From: Pseudoalteromonas sp. MMG007
GTDB lineage: Bacteria > Pseudomonadota > Gammaproteobacteria > Enterobacterales > Alteromonadaceae
Length of the DNA stretch: 64,000 nt
NCBI RefSeq assembly: GCF_018100985.1
Contig: NZ_JAGJEI010000016.1
Coordinates: forward strand, 1 to 64,000
Reading direction: 5' to 3'
Part shown: positions 46,040 through 57,868 of the stretch, in pieces
Position numbering within the stretch: position 1 is the stretch's first letter
Layout of the letters: each line of letters begins with the position of its first letter
The notes under the pieces: model-generated
Seen by the model: only the letters and a program-made list of their open reading frames with translations
What the model was told of the DNA's origin: nothing
Database searches by the model: none
Position numbers and translations under genes: made by a program

Positions 46040-48034
46040 ATGGACGCACTTTCGCAGTTATTTTACCTGCATGGCATAGGCTATGAGTTTACCAAATACA
46101 CAGGTGAGCAGGTGTTTTTTAACGAAGACACGCGTAAACGTGCTTTGCAATGTTGTGGTGTGGATACCAATAATGATGCACAAATAGCGCAATTAAACTT
46201 CAAATTAGATGCCTCTACTTGGCGCAGTTTAGTACCAAGTGTAAGTTTAGTTGAACAACAAACCCCGTTTTTAAAAATCAAAATAGATGAGCGACAACTG
46301 CACTGCCCAGCAAATATTACAGTCCCTTCGCTTGATATACATATAACGCTCGCCAACCTTTATAATTTAGCTATTACTGGAGAGTACTACTTACATGAAG
46401 TGCGTTATATCGAACTTGAATTACCAATAAAAGCGTTACCTATTGGTTACCACCAAGCGACGGTTAAAGTTGGAGAGCAACTTGCGAATACGCAAATTTG
46501 GAGTGTACCAGAACAAGTTTTTCAAATTGATAATTTAAAGCGCACTGGGCTATCTATTCAGTTATATACGTTAAAAAATAAAGCTTGCTTAGGTATTGGT
46601 GACTTTAACGATTTACTGGAACTTACAACCCTTTGCGCTAAACAAAATATGGATTATATATTACTTAATCCACTGCATTTGCTGTTTGCTGATATACCAG
46701 AGCGGGCAAGTCCATATAGCCCTAATAGCCGCGCTTTATTAAACCCTCTGTATATTTCGGTCGCACTAAGTACAGATGCAAAAAATAATGAGCAATTAAA
46801 TTCTCTTATGGAAAGTGATGATGTCATTGCTTTGTTAAACGCAACCGATCAGTTTATTAATTACCATAATGTTAGCCAGGTAAAATATGCCTTGTTTAAA
46901 GCGCTTTATGATCATTTTGAATTAACAGGTAGTACTGAAAGGCGTGAAGCGTTTGATAAATTTTGTAACGAAAATATAAGCACGCTTTCTACGCTTAATC
47001 CAGCACAGCCCAAGTTTGACTATTATCTGCAGTGGCAAGCGAGTCTTCAACTTGCGCTTTGCCAACAAAGCTGCATAGATCAAGGAATGGAAATTGGCTT
47101 AATCAACGACCTCGCCGTTGGCTGCGCAGGTGATGGCGCTGAATTTTATAATCAACAGGCATTGTTTTCTAAAGGGGCAAATGTAGGTGCACCGCCAGAC
47201 CCATGGGCTGAAGCCGGACAAAACTGGGGATTACCTGCACTTAATCCTCAAAGCCTGCAACATAACAATTATCAATATTACCGCTCTTTAATACGCGCCA
47301 ATATGCAAAGTGTAGGCGGTTTACGAATAGACCATGTTATGGCAATTCGGCGTTTATGGTGGTGCTTTGACACTAACGGACACCAAGACGGTTGCTATGT
47401 ATATTATCCATTTGAACATTTACTCGCAATTTTAAAAATCGAATCACACATTAATCAAAGCATCGTTATTGGCGAAGATTTGGGGATAGTTCCACCTGAA
47501 GTAAAACATGCGTTGTCTAGCAGTGGTATTTTTTCAAATAGTTTATTTTATTTTGAAAAACAACACGATGGAGAGTTTCTATCAGTAGATGACTTAGCAC
47601 CTCACTGCTTGTTAATGATAGCAAATCACGATGTACCGCCATTCTTAGGCTGGTGGCAGCATGATGATTTAAATATTAAACAACACTATGAGTTGATCAG
47701 TAAAAACGAGTATGAACAACAAAAACAGCAAAGAATACAAGAGCAGCACAAGCTCTTATGTTTTATAAACAACCTTAGCCATAAACCTGAACTAGTATTA
47801 GAGAGCAACGCAATGGATGTGTATAGCGAGTTGGCGCTTTGCTTGGCAGGTTCGCAATCAAGATTGTTTGCATTACAAATAGATGATTTAGATGAGCAAA
47901 AGTACCCTGTAAATATTCCCGGTACAGATAAAGAGTACCCTAATTGGCGCCGTGTATTAACACATACAAGTAAAGATATATTTAAAAAAAATGCTCCGCT
48001 ATTAGCTGCTATAGATTCAATAAGGAAAGGTTAA
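46040..48034 (+). CDS. malQ: 4-alpha-glucanotransferase (amylomaltase)
   Basis: A 664-residue GH77 enzyme that transfers glucan segments between malto-oligosaccharides. The catalytic region GGLRIDHVMAIRRLWW holds the nucleophile aspartate, IGEDLGIVP the acid/base glutamate and NHDVPPF the stabiliser. An N-terminal extension of about 150 residues is usual for the bacterial MalQ type. It begins 9 bases after the CBM48 gene and its stop is directly followed by the glgB start. Confidence 0.93.
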   Translation: MDALSQLFYLHGIGYEFTKYTGEQVFFNEDTRKRALQCCGVDTNNDAQIAQLNFKLDASTWRSLVPSVSLVEQQTPFLKIKIDERQLHCPANITVPSLDIHITLANLYNLAITGEYYLHEVRYIELELPIKALPIGYHQATVKVGEQLANTQIWSVPEQVFQIDNLKRTGLSIQLYTLKNKACLGIGDFNDLLELTTLCAKQNMDYILLNPLHLLFADIPERASPYSPNSRALLNPLYISVALSTDAKNNEQLNSLMESDDVIALLNATDQFINYHNVSQVKYALFKALYDHFELTGSTERREAFDKFCNENISTLSTLNPAQPKFDYYLQWQASLQLALCQQSCIDQGMEIGLINDLAVGCAGDGAEFYNQQALFSKGANVGAPPDPWAEAGQNWGLPALNPQSLQHNNYQYYRSLIRANMQSVGGLRIDHVMAIRRLWWCFDTNGHQDGCYVYYPFEHLLAILKIESHINQSIVIGEDLGIVPPEVKHALSSSGIFSNSLFYFEKQHDGEFLSVDDLAPHCLLMIANHDVPPFLGWWQHDDLNIKQHYELISKNEYEQQKQQRIQEQHKLLCFINNLSHKPELVLESNAMDVYSELALCLAGSQSRLFALQIDDLDEQKYPVNIPGTDKEYPNWRRVLTHTSKDIFKKNAPLLAAIDSIRKG

Positions 48035-50260
48035 ATGAGCAGTACAATTAATACAGAACTGTTACTACCTAATACAGAATACGATGAGCAGGTTAGCGCA
48101 TTAAATGTAGGACGATTTAAAGACCCCTTTAGTTTTTTAGGAGCACATAAAACAAGTTCAGATATAGAAATTCGTCTTTATTTACCCTCAGCAATTACAG
48201 CAAGCGTTACCTTAAATAATAATAGTGTTGAAGCTAAAAGGTATAAACAAACTGATTTATTTATAGCCAAAGTGAACGAACTACCCACAAAGCCCTATCA
48301 ATGCAGTGTTCAGTACGCAAATGACCAAACTACCTTTTATGACGAATATAGTTTTGAAAGCGCACTTGATAAAGACGCCATGTACTTATTTAATGAAGGC
48401 AGTTTAGAGCATGCTTACTCTCATTTTGGCGCACATTTTTGCGAACAACAAGACGTAGAAGGAGTACGGTTTTGTGTCTGGGCACCTAACGCAGCGAGTG
48501 TATCTGTCATTGGTGAGTTTAATTTTTGGCAAATAAATCGTCATTTTATGCGTTTTCACCCAGCAAGTGGTGTGTGGGAGTTGTTTGTTCCCAATCTTAA
48601 AGCGGATATGTGTTACAAGTTTGCTATTACCGCCCAAAGTGGTGAAGTACTAGAAAAAGCAGATCCATTTGCTTTTAAAATGCAACAGGCACCGGGTACA
48701 GCAAGTGTTCTGCAATATAAACCTGAGCCAATTACACTAAGTGAAAATGCATTAACCAATAGACAAAAGCGTAATCATATAGATGCACCAATAAGCATAT
48801 ACGAAGTACATTTAGGCTCATGGCAACGAGAAGAGAATAACCGCTATTTAAGTTACACAGAGCTTGCCGACAAACTAGTTAGCTATGCGCTAGAGATGGA
48901 ATTTACCCACTTACAACTTATGCCAATAAGTGAATACCCGTTTGATGGCTCGTGGGGTTATCAACCCGTGGGTTTATTTGCACCTACTAGCCGTTTTGGC
49001 GACTACAACAGCTTTAAATATTTTGTAGAGCAATGTCATAAATCCAACATAGGTATATTACTTGATTGGGTGCCTGGGCACTTTCCAAGTGATCCGCATG
49101 GCTTACATCGATTTGATGGTACTCATTTATACGAACACGCTGATATGCGCCAAGGCTTTCATCCTGATTGGAATACCTACATATATAACTACGACCGCCC
49201 AGAGGTTAAAAGCTTTTTAATTTCTAATGCTATGTATTGGCTACATCAATTTGGTTTAGATGGCCTGCGTGTAGACGCTGTGGCTTCCATGCTTTATTTA
49301 GATTACAGCCGAAAAGAAGGTGAGTGGGTTGCTAATTGTTATGGCGGGCGTGAAAACTTAGGCGCAATAGAGTGTTTAAAGCAAGTTAACATGCGCAGCT
49401 ACAAAAATAACCCTGGGATCATGATGGTGGCTGAAGAGTCAACAGCTTGGCCTGGTGTTACTCAAAGTGTTGAACATAATGGGTTGGGGTTTGGCTATAA
49501 ATGGAATATGGGTTGGATGAATGACAGCCTTCATTATATGCAGCATGACCCTTTGTATCGGCAGCATCATCATCATGAAATGACCTTTTCTATGGTTTAC
49601 GCTTTTAGCGAAAACTACATATTACCGCTTAGTCACGATGAAGTGGTTCATGGTAAAGGCTCATTAATCGAAAAAATGCCTGGAGATGACTGGCAAAAAT
49701 TTGCAAATTTACGCGCATATTATGCATTTATGTGGGCTCATCCGGGTAAAAAGCTATTGTTTATGGGCAGTGAAATAGCTCAGCGTAAAGAGTGGGGGCA
49801 TGATCATTCTATTGATTGGCATTTGTTAGAACACCAAAGTCATAGTGGCGTAAAACAAACTATAAGAACTCTAAACACAGTTTATAAAAAACAGCCAGCA
49901 TTGTATGAACTTGACTCTAGTGCTGCTGGCTTTACCTGGATTGATAACAACAATAATCAACAAAGTATCTTGAGCTTTGTGCGCTTTGCAAAAAATGCTA
50001 AAAACTTTGTTGTTGTCATTGCTAACTTTACGCCAGCCTCATATGAAAACTATTTAATTGGTGTACCCAGCGAAGGCCAATATAAAGTTATTTTAAATAC
50101 AGATGAAACACAGTTTTTTGGCTCTGGCATTGAAGTAACTCAAAACGCATCGCAAATTGTAAATACAATTAATAAAGAAAATCATAGCTTTAAGCACAGT
50201 ATTTCAATTGCAATTGGTGGTTTAACTACTATTTACTTACAAAAGGTTGATGATGAGTAA
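48035..50260 (+). CDS. glgB: 1,4-alpha-glucan branching enzyme
   Basis: A 741-residue GH13_9 enzyme that makes alpha-1,6 branches in glycogen. It has an N-terminal GlgB extension, a CBM48 domain (RFCVWAPNAASVSVIGEF), and the catalytic barrel with nucleophile D414 (GLRVDAV) and acid/base E467 (VAEESTAWPG); LPLSHDEVVHGK carries the transition-state stabiliser. The first base follows the malQ stop with no gap. Confidence 0.96.
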   Translation: MSSTINTELLLPNTEYDEQVSALNVGRFKDPFSFLGAHKTSSDIEIRLYLPSAITASVTLNNNSVEAKRYKQTDLFIAKVNELPTKPYQCSVQYANDQTTFYDEYSFESALDKDAMYLFNEGSLEHAYSHFGAHFCEQQDVEGVRFCVWAPNAASVSVIGEFNFWQINRHFMRFHPASGVWELFVPNLKADMCYKFAITAQSGEVLEKADPFAFKMQQAPGTASVLQYKPEPITLSENALTNRQKRNHIDAPISIYEVHLGSWQREENNRYLSYTELADKLVSYALEMEFTHLQLMPISEYPFDGSWGYQPVGLFAPTSRFGDYNSFKYFVEQCHKSNIGILLDWVPGHFPSDPHGLHRFDGTHLYEHADMRQGFHPDWNTYIYNYDRPEVKSFLISNAMYWLHQFGLDGLRVDAVASMLYLDYSRKEGEWVANCYGGRENLGAIECLKQVNMRSYKNNPGIMMVAEESTAWPGVTQSVEHNGLGFGYKWNMGWMNDSLHYMQHDPLYRQHHHHEMTFSMVYAFSENYILPLSHDEVVHGKGSLIEKMPGDDWQKFANLRAYYAFMWAHPGKKLLFMGSEIAQRKEWGHDHSIDWHLLEHQSHSGVKQTIRTLNTVYKKQPALYELDSSAAGFTWIDNNNNQQSILSFVRFAKNAKNFVVVIANFTPASYENYLIGVPSEGQYKVILNTDETQFFGSGIEVTQNASQIVNTINKENHSFKHSISIAIGGLTTIYLQKVDDE

Positions 50261-52316
50261 TCGATTTGAAGCAACTCATGGCAGTGTAGAGCCGCTTGGG
50301 TCGAGTGTTAGCGATAACGGCGTTAACTTTTCATTGTATGCACCTAATGCAAGTCAAGCTTATGTCTGTTTTTTTGATAAAAGTGGCCATTCAGAAATTC
50401 TAAAAATGGCAATGAACATCAACGAAGGCGGTGTGTGGAGTATTCATATATCACCACTAAGCGCGGGGGCACTTTATGGTTTTAGGGTTGAGGGAGAATA
50501 TAACCCATCACATGGTTTGCTGTTTAATGAAAACAAGTTACTAATTGACCCCTACGCTAAAGACATTTTTGGCGAGTTCACATGGAGTGAACGTCACTAC
50601 GGGCAGATGCCAATAGGCACAAAAAGCTGTGTAAACAATGCAATTGATATCCCTAAGTCAAAAGTTGCATCTCAAACTTATTATGAGCATAAAAAACCAC
50701 AGCACCGCTGGTCTAACACTGTTATTTATGAATGCCATGTAAAAGGGACTACGTGTCGTCACCCTAAAATCCCTAAATCTTTACAAGGTAAGTTTTTAGG
50801 GTTGAGCCATCCAAATTTTATTGAGCATTTACATAATTTAGGGGTTACAGCAGTAGAGTTATTACCTGTTCATGCATTTATTAGTGAGCAGTTTTTAACG
50901 GCAAAAGGGCTGCAAAACTATTGGGGTTACAACACCTTAAACTTTTTTACTCCCCACAAAGACTACTTAGTAAATGACGACATAAACGAATTTAAGCAAA
51001 TGGTTAGGCAGTTTCACGATGCCGATATAGAAGTAATCCTCGACGTTGTTTACAACCACACAGCTGAGGCAGGCAACGATGGCCCAATATTGTCACTGCG
51101 AGGACTCGATAACTTAGCTTATTATCGTACTGCGAACGATCAGCCCAATGTATATATAAACGATACCGGCTGCGGCAATACTATTAATATCGATCACCCA
51201 AAAACACTGCAACTAGTACTCGATAGCTTGAGGTATTGGGTGGAAATAATGGGAGTAGATGGGTTTAGATTTGATTTAGCGACTATTTTGGCGCGCTCTA
51301 AATCAGGTTTTAGCTCTAGGCATACATTTTTACAAGCTATTGCACAAGACCCCATACTAAACAAAGTAAAGCTTATTAGTGAACCGTGGGATATAGGTCC
51401 TGGCGGCTATCAATTAGGCGCCTTTCCGCCACCGTGGCGAGAATGGAACGATCAATATCGTGACGTTATTAGACGCTTTTGGCAAAGTGAAACCGGCATT
51501 ATTGCAAACGTTGCTAAACGATTACATGGCTCGTTTGATATTTTTGAACACAGCCAACGCGGCCCACTCAATAGTATAAACTTTATAACCAGCCATGATG
51601 GTTTTACCCTAGCTGATTTAGTGAGTTATGAGCACAAACACAACGAAGCGAATGGTGAGCAAAACAGAGATGGTCACAGCGCAAATCACTCATTTAACTG
51701 TGGCGTAGAAGGGTTTACCAGTGACGTAAAAATAACAACGCTAAGATTACAGCAACAAAAGAATTTTTTGCTTACCTTAATACTTTCAAAAGGAGTGCCA
51801 ATGATCGCTGCAGGCAGTGAAATGGCACATTCTCAAGGGGGTAATAATAACGCTTATTGTCAAAACAATCGTACGAGTTGGCTTGCATGGAAAGACTCGC
51901 AGCTAAATCATTCTTTAACGCGCTTTATAGACGACGCCCTTAAAATTAGACGTGCACATAGTGCGTTTAAACACAGTGTATTTTTAGACGATATAGATGA
52001 GCGTTTTACGGTTAAATGGTTTACCGAAGAAGGTAAAACTATGACTGATGCACATTGGCATGAGCAGTCCAGGCAGTTTTTAATGTACAGCTTACTTGAT
52101 AAGCAAAACAAACATGCTTTGCTCATTATATTTAATGCCAGTGAAAAAACAGTTTTATGCCAATTGCCATCTTCTCCAATTAAGGCGAAATGGCAAATGG
52201 TTCTATCGAGTGTCAATAATGCATCTGCGGGAAGTAATGAAGATGCAACTGTTGAAATTTCAGCACAAAGTAGTTGGGTTTTTAGTGCCAATTTAGAGGA
52301 CGAAGGTCATGGCTAA
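50253..52316 (+). CDS. glgX: Glycogen debranching enzyme
   Basis: A 687-residue GH13_11 enzyme that cuts alpha-1,6 branches left by phosphorylase. N-terminal CBM48 (GVNFSLYAPNASQAYVCFFD), then ILDVVYNHTAE, GVDGFRFDLATIL (nucleophile) and LISEPWDIGPGGYQLG (acid/base). ATG 50253 gives the best spacing to AAAAGG; two in-frame alternatives precede it (TTG 50247, ATG 50250). It overlaps the glgB end by 8 bases. Confidence 0.94.
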   Translation: MSNRFEATHGSVEPLGSSVSDNGVNFSLYAPNASQAYVCFFDKSGHSEILKMAMNINEGGVWSIHISPLSAGALYGFRVEGEYNPSHGLLFNENKLLIDPYAKDIFGEFTWSERHYGQMPIGTKSCVNNAIDIPKSKVASQTYYEHKKPQHRWSNTVIYECHVKGTTCRHPKIPKSLQGKFLGLSHPNFIEHLHNLGVTAVELLPVHAFISEQFLTAKGLQNYWGYNTLNFFTPHKDYLVNDDINEFKQMVRQFHDADIEVILDVVYNHTAEAGNDGPILSLRGLDNLAYYRTANDQPNVYINDTGCGNTINIDHPKTLQLVLDSLRYWVEIMGVDGFRFDLATILARSKSGFSSRHTFLQAIAQDPILNKVKLISEPWDIGPGGYQLGAFPPPWREWNDQYRDVIRRFWQSETGIIANVAKRLHGSFDIFEHSQRGPLNSINFITSHDGFTLADLVSYEHKHNEANGEQNRDGHSANHSFNCGVEGFTSDVKITTLRLQQQKNFLLTLILSKGVPMIAAGSEMAHSQGGNNNAYCQNNRTSWLAWKDSQLNHSLTRFIDDALKIRRAHSAFKHSVFLDDIDERFTVKWFTEEGKTMTDAHWHEQSRQFLMYSLLDKQNKHALLIIFNASEKTVLCQLPSSPIKAKWQMVLSSVNNASAGSNEDATVEISAQSSWVFSANLEDEGHG

Positions 52317-54846
52317 ACAAGGTGAACAAGTGTGTGTAGTAAAGGGGTGGCAAGAAGGCCCTGTTATCGATGAAAGTACGCTTAAAGATGACCTAACACG
52401 GCATTTTTATTATACCCTCGGACGAGATAAAGTAGGCGAGTCGCAGCATTACTTGTATCACGCATTAGCACTTACAATTCGCGATAGACTCGTTGCGCGC
52501 TGTAGAGAAACAAACCAACAAATTAAGCAAAATAAACGCCGCAAAACAGCTTATTTATCGCTTGAATTTTTGATGGGGCGAGCGCTGGGTAACGCAGTAT
52601 TAAATTTAGATTTAGATGAGCAAGTAACCGCTGCGCTTCAAGAATATTGCACAACAATAGAAACCATTGAAGATGCTGAGCACGATGCAGGACTTGGCAA
52701 TGGTGGCCTAGGGCGACTCGCTGCTTGTTTTTTAGATAGCTGCGCAAGCTTAGCATTACCTGTTGTTGGTTATGGCCTGCGTTATGAATACGGTATGTTT
52801 AATCAGTCAATTAAAGATGGCAACCAAATAGAGCAACCAGATAATTGGCTAAGAGAGGGCCATCCTTGGGAGCTTAGTGCACCTGAGCATGCTAAACGCG
52901 TGAAATTTGGTGGTTATGTGCAAAGCTATACAGATAAATACGCACGTGATCATCGTCAATGGATAAGCTCACAAGATGTTTTAGCCGTACCTTATGATGT
53001 ACCAGTACCTGGTTATAAAAACAACATTGTAAATACACTTCGCTTGTGGAAATCAGAAGCAACCGATGAGTTTAATTTAACCGAGTTTAATGCCGGCAGT
53101 TACTCAGAAGCCGTTGCGCAAAAAAACTTAGCAGAGCAAATTACTATGGTGCTGTATCCAAACGATAGCAGCGAAAATGGTAAAGAACTTAGATTACGTC
53201 AACAGTATTTTTTATCATCGGCGAGTATTCAAGACATTGTTGATCAGTGGGTAAGTGAGCACGGCGAAAATTTTGCAGACTTTGCCGATTATCATGTATT
53301 TCAATTAAACGATACCCACCCAAGCATTGCAGTGGCAGAGCTTATGCGTATTTTAATTGATGACTACGAGCTTGATTGGGATGATGCATGGCAAATAACG
53401 ACCAAAACTATGGCTTACACAAATCATACGTTACTTCCAGAAGCGCTAGAAAAATGGTCTGTATCGTTATTTGCAAAACTTTTACCGCGCATTTTAGAAA
53501 TAGTATTTGAAATAAACGCACGCTTTTTAGCACAAGTTGCTCAGCAATGGCCTGGGGACGTTGAAAAACAGCGCGCATTGTCACTGATTGAAGAGGGAGA
53601 TGAGCCACAAATTCGCATGGCTTATCTAGCTATTGTAGGGAGTTACTCAGTAAACGGTGTTGCAGCACTTCATACTGAATTATTAAAAGCAGGTTTATTT
53701 AAAGAGTTTTATGCGCTTTGGCCAAACAAATTTAACAATAAAACCAATGGTGTTACACCAAGACGTTGGCTTGCGCATTGTAATGTGAGCTTAAGTAAGC
53801 TAATTAGCGAAAAAATTGGCCACGATTGGGTTAAAGAGTTTTCTAAAATTAGCGACTTACGTCGTTATTATGATGACAAAAAATTTCATGAACAGTGGCA
53901 AAATGCAAAACGCGAAAACAAGCAACGTTTGGTCGATTTAGTTAAAGCGCGTTGTGGCGTTGAATTTGATGTATCAATGATGTTTGACGTACAGGTAAAA
54001 CGTATTCATGAGTACAAACGTCAGCTTTTAAATATATTACATGTTATTCATTTATACGACCGTATTCGCCGTGGCGACACTCAAGGTATTGTGCCTCGCT
54101 GTGTATTATTGGGCGGTAAAGCTGCGCCTGGTTATTATATGGCCAAAAAAATAATCAAGCTGATTAATAACGTAGCAGAGGTTATTAATAAAGACCCTCA
54201 AGCAGCTCCATACCTGCGAGTCGCATTTTTACCAAACTACAATGTAACGGCTATGGAAACTATTTGTCCTGCAACGGATTTATCAGAGCAAGTATCTACC
54301 GCAGGAAAAGAAGCATCAGGCACGGGTAACATGAAGTTTATGATGAATGGTGCGCTGACTATCGGCACATTGGATGGCGCTAACATCGAAATTAGAGATG
54401 CCGTTGGTGCAGATAATTTCTTTTTATTTGGTGCTCAAGCGCACGAAATTGACGATATTAAATCGCGTTACAACCCCGAGCTTTTAATTGCACAAAATAG
54501 TGATTTAAATAATGTAATGCAACTTCTTCAAAGTGGGCATTTTAATTTATTTGAACCATGCTTATTTGAAGACATTACAAATTCGATAAAAAGCCCTCAC
54601 GATCCATGGCTAACAGCACATGATTTTGAAAGTTATGTAGCAGCGCAAAAAGAAGTCGATAAAGCCTATGCAGATCAAACCTACTGGACACAAATGAGTA
54701 TTTTAAATACTGCAGCCAGTGGTATGTTTTCAAGTGATAGAACCATTAGCCAATATAGTGAAGATATTTGGCATTTAGACCCCCTCAATATTAGTGAAGC
54801 GGACTTAACGACAACATCAAGCCATGCCACTAAAAGCCTAGACTAA
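52309..54846 (+). CDS. glgP: Glycogen/starch phosphorylase
   Basis: An 845-residue PLP enzyme (GT35) that releases glucose-1-phosphate from glycogen ends. The PLP lysine is K676 in [12 protein letters not shown], and family blocks such as [15 protein letters not shown] and [13 protein letters not shown] are complete. ATG overlaps the glgX stop by 8 bases, so translation is coupled. Its glucose-1-phosphate pools with that made by the GH13_18 phosphorylase near 9 kb. Confidence 0.97.
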   Translation: MAKQGEQVCVVKGWQEGPVIDESTLKDDLTRHFYYTLGRDKVGESQHYLYHALALTIRDRLVARCRETNQQIKQNKRRKTAYLSLEFLMGRALGNAVLNLDLDEQVTAALQEYCTTIETIEDAEHDAGLGNGGLGRLAACFLDSCASLALPVVGYGLRYEYGMFNQSIKDGNQIEQPDNWLREGHPWELSAPEHAKRVKFGGYVQSYTDKYARDHRQWISSQDVLAVPYDVPVPGYKNNIVNTLRLWKSEATDEFNLTEFNAGSYSEAVAQKNLAEQITMVLYPNDSSENGKELRLRQQYFLSSASIQDIVDQWVSEHGENFADFADYHVFQLNDTHPSIAVAELMRILIDDYELDWDDAWQITTKTMAYTNHTLLPEALEKWSVSLFAKLLPRILEIVFEINARFLAQVAQQWPGDVEKQRALSLIEEGDEPQIRMAYLAIVGSYSVNGVAALHTELLKAGLFKEFYALWPNKFNNKTNGVTPRRWLAHCNVSLSKLISEKIGHDWVKEFSKISDLRRYYDDKKFHEQWQNAKRENKQRLVDLVKARCGVEFDVSMMFDVQVKRIHEYKRQLLNILHVIHLYDRIRRGDTQGIVPRCVLLGGKAAPGYYMAKKIIKLINNVAEVINKDPQAAPYLRVAFLPNYNVTAMETICPATDLSEQVSTAGKEASGTGNMKFMMNGALTIGTLDGANIEIRDAVGADNFFLFGAQAHEIDDIKSRYNPELLIAQNSDLNNVMQLLQSGHFNLFEPCLFEDITNSIKSPHDPWLTAHDFESYVAAQKEVDKAYADQTYWTQMSILNTAASGMFSSDRTISQYSEDIWHLDPLNISEADLTTTSSHATKSLD

Positions 54847-54860
54847 ATGGAGAGAGTATT

Positions 54861-56162
54861 ATGCCTAATTATGCAAATCGCTACATCAGTAGCCTAACCA
54901 GAGAAACCTACGCGTTAATACTGGCTGGTGGGCGTGGCTCTCGCTTGCATGAGCTAACTGATTGGCGAGCGAAACCTGCGGTCTATTTTGGCGGCAAGCA
55001 TCGGATTATCGATTTTCCTTTATCAAACTGTATTAACTCTGGTGTAAGGCGAGTAGGTATTGCTACACAATATAAGTCGCACTCACTAATAAGACACGTT
55101 AATCGTGCATGGGGACATTTTAAAAAGGAGCTTGGAGAGTCTGTAGAAATTTTACCAGCCTCTCAACGTCAAGGTGACGATTGGTACTGTGGTACCGCCG
55201 ATGCCGTGTTTCAAAATATAGATATTATTCGTCATGAGCTACCAAAATATGTAATGATTTTGTCAGGTGATCATGTTTATCGTATGGACTACGGTGCGTT
55301 ACTTGCAGAGCACGTTCAAAAGGGCGCAGATATGACTGTATGCTGCTTAGAAGTGCCTGTTGAAGAGGCTGCAGATACCTTTGGTGTAATGACTGTGGAT
55401 GAGCAAAACCGTGTATGTCGTTTTGATGAAAAACCAGCTATGCCAAGTTCAGTACCTGGTAAACCAGGCACATGTTTAGCCTCTATGGGTAATTATGTGT
55501 TTAATACAGAGTTTTTATTTGAACAGCTTAAAAAAGATTCTGAAAACGAAGGTTCAGGACGCGATTTTGGCCACGATATCATCCCAGCTATTATTGAAGA
55601 GCATAATGTGTTTGCTTTTCCGTTTAGGGATCCACTTCAAGAAGGTCAGCCATATTGGCGCGATGTAGGTACGCTCGATTCGTTTTGGGAAGCCAATATG
55701 GAGCTTGTAATGCCAGAGCCACAATTGGATTTGTATGATCCAACTTGGCCAATATGGACATATCAAGAGCAATTACCGCCCGCTAAGTTTATTTTTGATG
55801 ATGACGACAGGCGCGGAATGGCCCTAGATTCGACTGTTTCGGGTGGGTGTATCATTTCAGGATCAGCTGTCAGAAAATCACTGTTGTTTTCAAACGTGCA
55901 TGTGCGCTCATTTTGTGAGATTGAGCAATCAGTTATTTTACCGGGTGCAGTAATTAATCGCGGCTGTAAAATCAAACGAGCAATAATAGATAGAAGCTGT
56001 GAAATACCGGCAGGCCTTGAAATTGGTATTGACCGCAAAACGGATGAGCAGAATGGTTTTAGAGTTTCTAAAAAAGGTATAGTTTTAGTGACTCGTGATA
56101 TGCTCACTGAGCTTGCTAAAAAGTTAGAGCGCCAATCTCAAGAGAATAAAAAGCTAGCGTAA
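54861..56162 (+). CDS. glgC: Glucose-1-phosphate adenylyltransferase
   Basis: A 433-residue ADP-glucose pyrophosphorylase that makes the glycogen precursor ADP-glucose. Nucleotide-binding motif [13 protein letters not shown], substrate-site [26 protein letters not shown] and a left-handed beta-helix C-terminus are all present. The catalytic and effector regions look intact. It follows glgP by 14 bases with GGAGAG. Confidence 0.97.
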   Translation: MPNYANRYISSLTRETYALILAGGRGSRLHELTDWRAKPAVYFGGKHRIIDFPLSNCINSGVRRVGIATQYKSHSLIRHVNRAWGHFKKELGESVEILPASQRQGDDWYCGTADAVFQNIDIIRHELPKYVMILSGDHVYRMDYGALLAEHVQKGADMTVCCLEVPVEEAADTFGVMTVDEQNRVCRFDEKPAMPSSVPGKPGTCLASMGNYVFNTEFLFEQLKKDSENEGSGRDFGHDIIPAIIEEHNVFAFPFRDPLQEGQPYWRDVGTLDSFWEANMELVMPEPQLDLYDPTWPIWTYQEQLPPAKFIFDDDDRRGMALDSTVSGGCIISGSAVRKSLLFSNVHVRSFCEIEQSVILPGAVINRGCKIKRAIIDRSCEIPAGLEIGIDRKTDEQNGFRVSKKGIVLVTRDMLTELAKKLERQSQENKKLA

Positions 56163-56240
56163 TTAGCTAAATAAGCACGACAACACAGGCTTGCTCAAAA
56201 TTGAGCAAGCTAATATAGGTTTATAGGAAGTAGTAAATTA

Positions 56241-57776
56241 ATGCATGTATTAATGGTTGCAGCAGAAAATGACGCGTTACCAGGCGCTAAAGTCGGTGGA
56301 GTAGCGGATGTAGTTCGTGATGCACCAAAAGCGCTTGCTGAGCAAGGGGTGAGTGTTGACGTAGTGATTCCTGATTATGGATTTGATGAACTTAACCGCA
56401 CTCATATTGGTGATGTCACTGTTGCATTTAATGCTCACCCACATGTATTAACGCTTTTTAAAATAGAGCAATCGCAAAGTAATGTAGCGCAAATTGTTAT
56501 TAGTCATCCATTGTTTAGAAATTCGGGTAGTGTGTACTGTAATGATGCACCAGGAAGGCCTTTCGCAACTGATGCAACAAAGTTTGCTTTGTTTAACGCA
56601 GCGGTTTGTGAAGCGTTGCTACAAGGTATTTTAAAGCGCCCAACAGCGCTTCATTTACATGATTGGCATAGTGCATGTGTGGCCGTGTTGCTTAAATTTG
56701 AGCTACGCTATCGGGAATTAAATAACTTAAAAATTGCCTACACAGTTCATAACATTGCCTTGCAAGGAATTAGACCTTTTAAGCACGATGACTCAAGCTT
56801 AGAGGCTTGGTTTCCTTCACTAAGTTACGATGGGCAACAACTATGCGATCCCCGTTATCCACATTGCTTTAACCCGATGCGTAGTGCAATTAACCTAGCT
56901 GATAAGGTTCATTTAGTATCGCCTACTTATAGCCAGGAAGTACTTAAGCCAAGCAATTACGAACATGGTTTTTTTGGTGGCGAAGGGCTAGAGCAAGACT
57001 TAAAAAATGCAGCAACTGAAGGAAAGCTCGTAGGTATTTTAAATGGCTGCGAATACCCTAATAGTACTGATAACAAAGTCACACTGGATGATCTATATAG
57101 CCAAGCACAAAGCACCTTATTTAGTTGGATGGCAAAAACGCCGCAACTTCAAAGTAGCTACTATATTGCGCATCAACGGTTACAGCAATTTATGTTATTA
57201 CCTGTTAAAGGGCCATTAATTACGAGTGTTGGTAGGCTTACAGAGCAAAAAGTATTACTTTTATGCCAATCTATTGATGGCGAATTAGTAATAGATAAAG
57301 TGTGTAAAATGGTTAGTGAATCTAATGGCCGGATTATTATTTTAGGATCAGGTGACGAGGTACTCGAAGAGCTATTTACTAAAGCAATGGCACGTAATTC
57401 AAACCTGTTATTTTTAAAAGGCTACGGCCAAGGGGTTGGGGATTTAATGTATAAGTTAGGTGACTTATTTTTAATGCCCAGCTCATTCGAACCATGTGGT
57501 ATTAGCCAAATGTTAGCAATGCGAGCAGGGCAACCATGCTTAGTTCATAGTGTTGGCGGGCTAAAAGATACTGTTCAGCATTACGAAAATGGCTTTAGTT
57601 TTAATGCTGGTACGCTTAGTAAACAAACAGATTCACTGTTAGAATGTTTGAATGAGACACTAACGCTACATAAACAAGATCCTAAGCAATGGCAGCAAAT
57701 TAAAGCTAATGCTAAAGGGGCACGTTTTTCGTGGCCGAAAGTGGCAACTGATTATATTTCATACTTATATCAATAA
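56241..57776 (+). CDS. glgA: Glycogen synthase
   Basis: A 511-residue GT5 enzyme that extends glycogen from ADP-glucose. The N-terminal substrate loop is KVGGVADVV, HDWHSA is present mid-protein, and the C-terminal half holds SVGRLTEQK, LMPSSFEPCGISQ. ATG 56241 has AGGAAGTAG upstream. It lies 78 bases after glgC and ends the glycogen set. Confidence 0.96.
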   Translation: MHVLMVAAENDALPGAKVGGVADVVRDAPKALAEQGVSVDVVIPDYGFDELNRTHIGDVTVAFNAHPHVLTLFKIEQSQSNVAQIVISHPLFRNSGSVYCNDAPGRPFATDATKFALFNAAVCEALLQGILKRPTALHLHDWHSACVAVLLKFELRYRELNNLKIAYTVHNIALQGIRPFKHDDSSLEAWFPSLSYDGQQLCDPRYPHCFNPMRSAINLADKVHLVSPTYSQEVLKPSNYEHGFFGGEGLEQDLKNAATEGKLVGILNGCEYPNSTDNKVTLDDLYSQAQSTLFSWMAKTPQLQSSYYIAHQRLQQFMLLPVKGPLITSVGRLTEQKVLLLCQSIDGELVIDKVCKMVSESNGRIIILGSGDEVLEELFTKAMARNSNLLFLKGYGQGVGDLMYKLGDLFLMPSSFEPCGISQMLAMRAGQPCLVHSVGGLKDTVQHYENGFSFNAGTLSKQTDSLLECLNETLTLHKQDPKQWQQIKANAKGARFSWPKVATDYISYLYQ

Positions 57777-57868
57777 AGTTAATGTAAATATGGTATGCCT
57801 TGGTGACACAACACTGTATTTGCGTTATTACTTACTTGGTATTAGTTAAATTAATAAAAGTAGGTAAT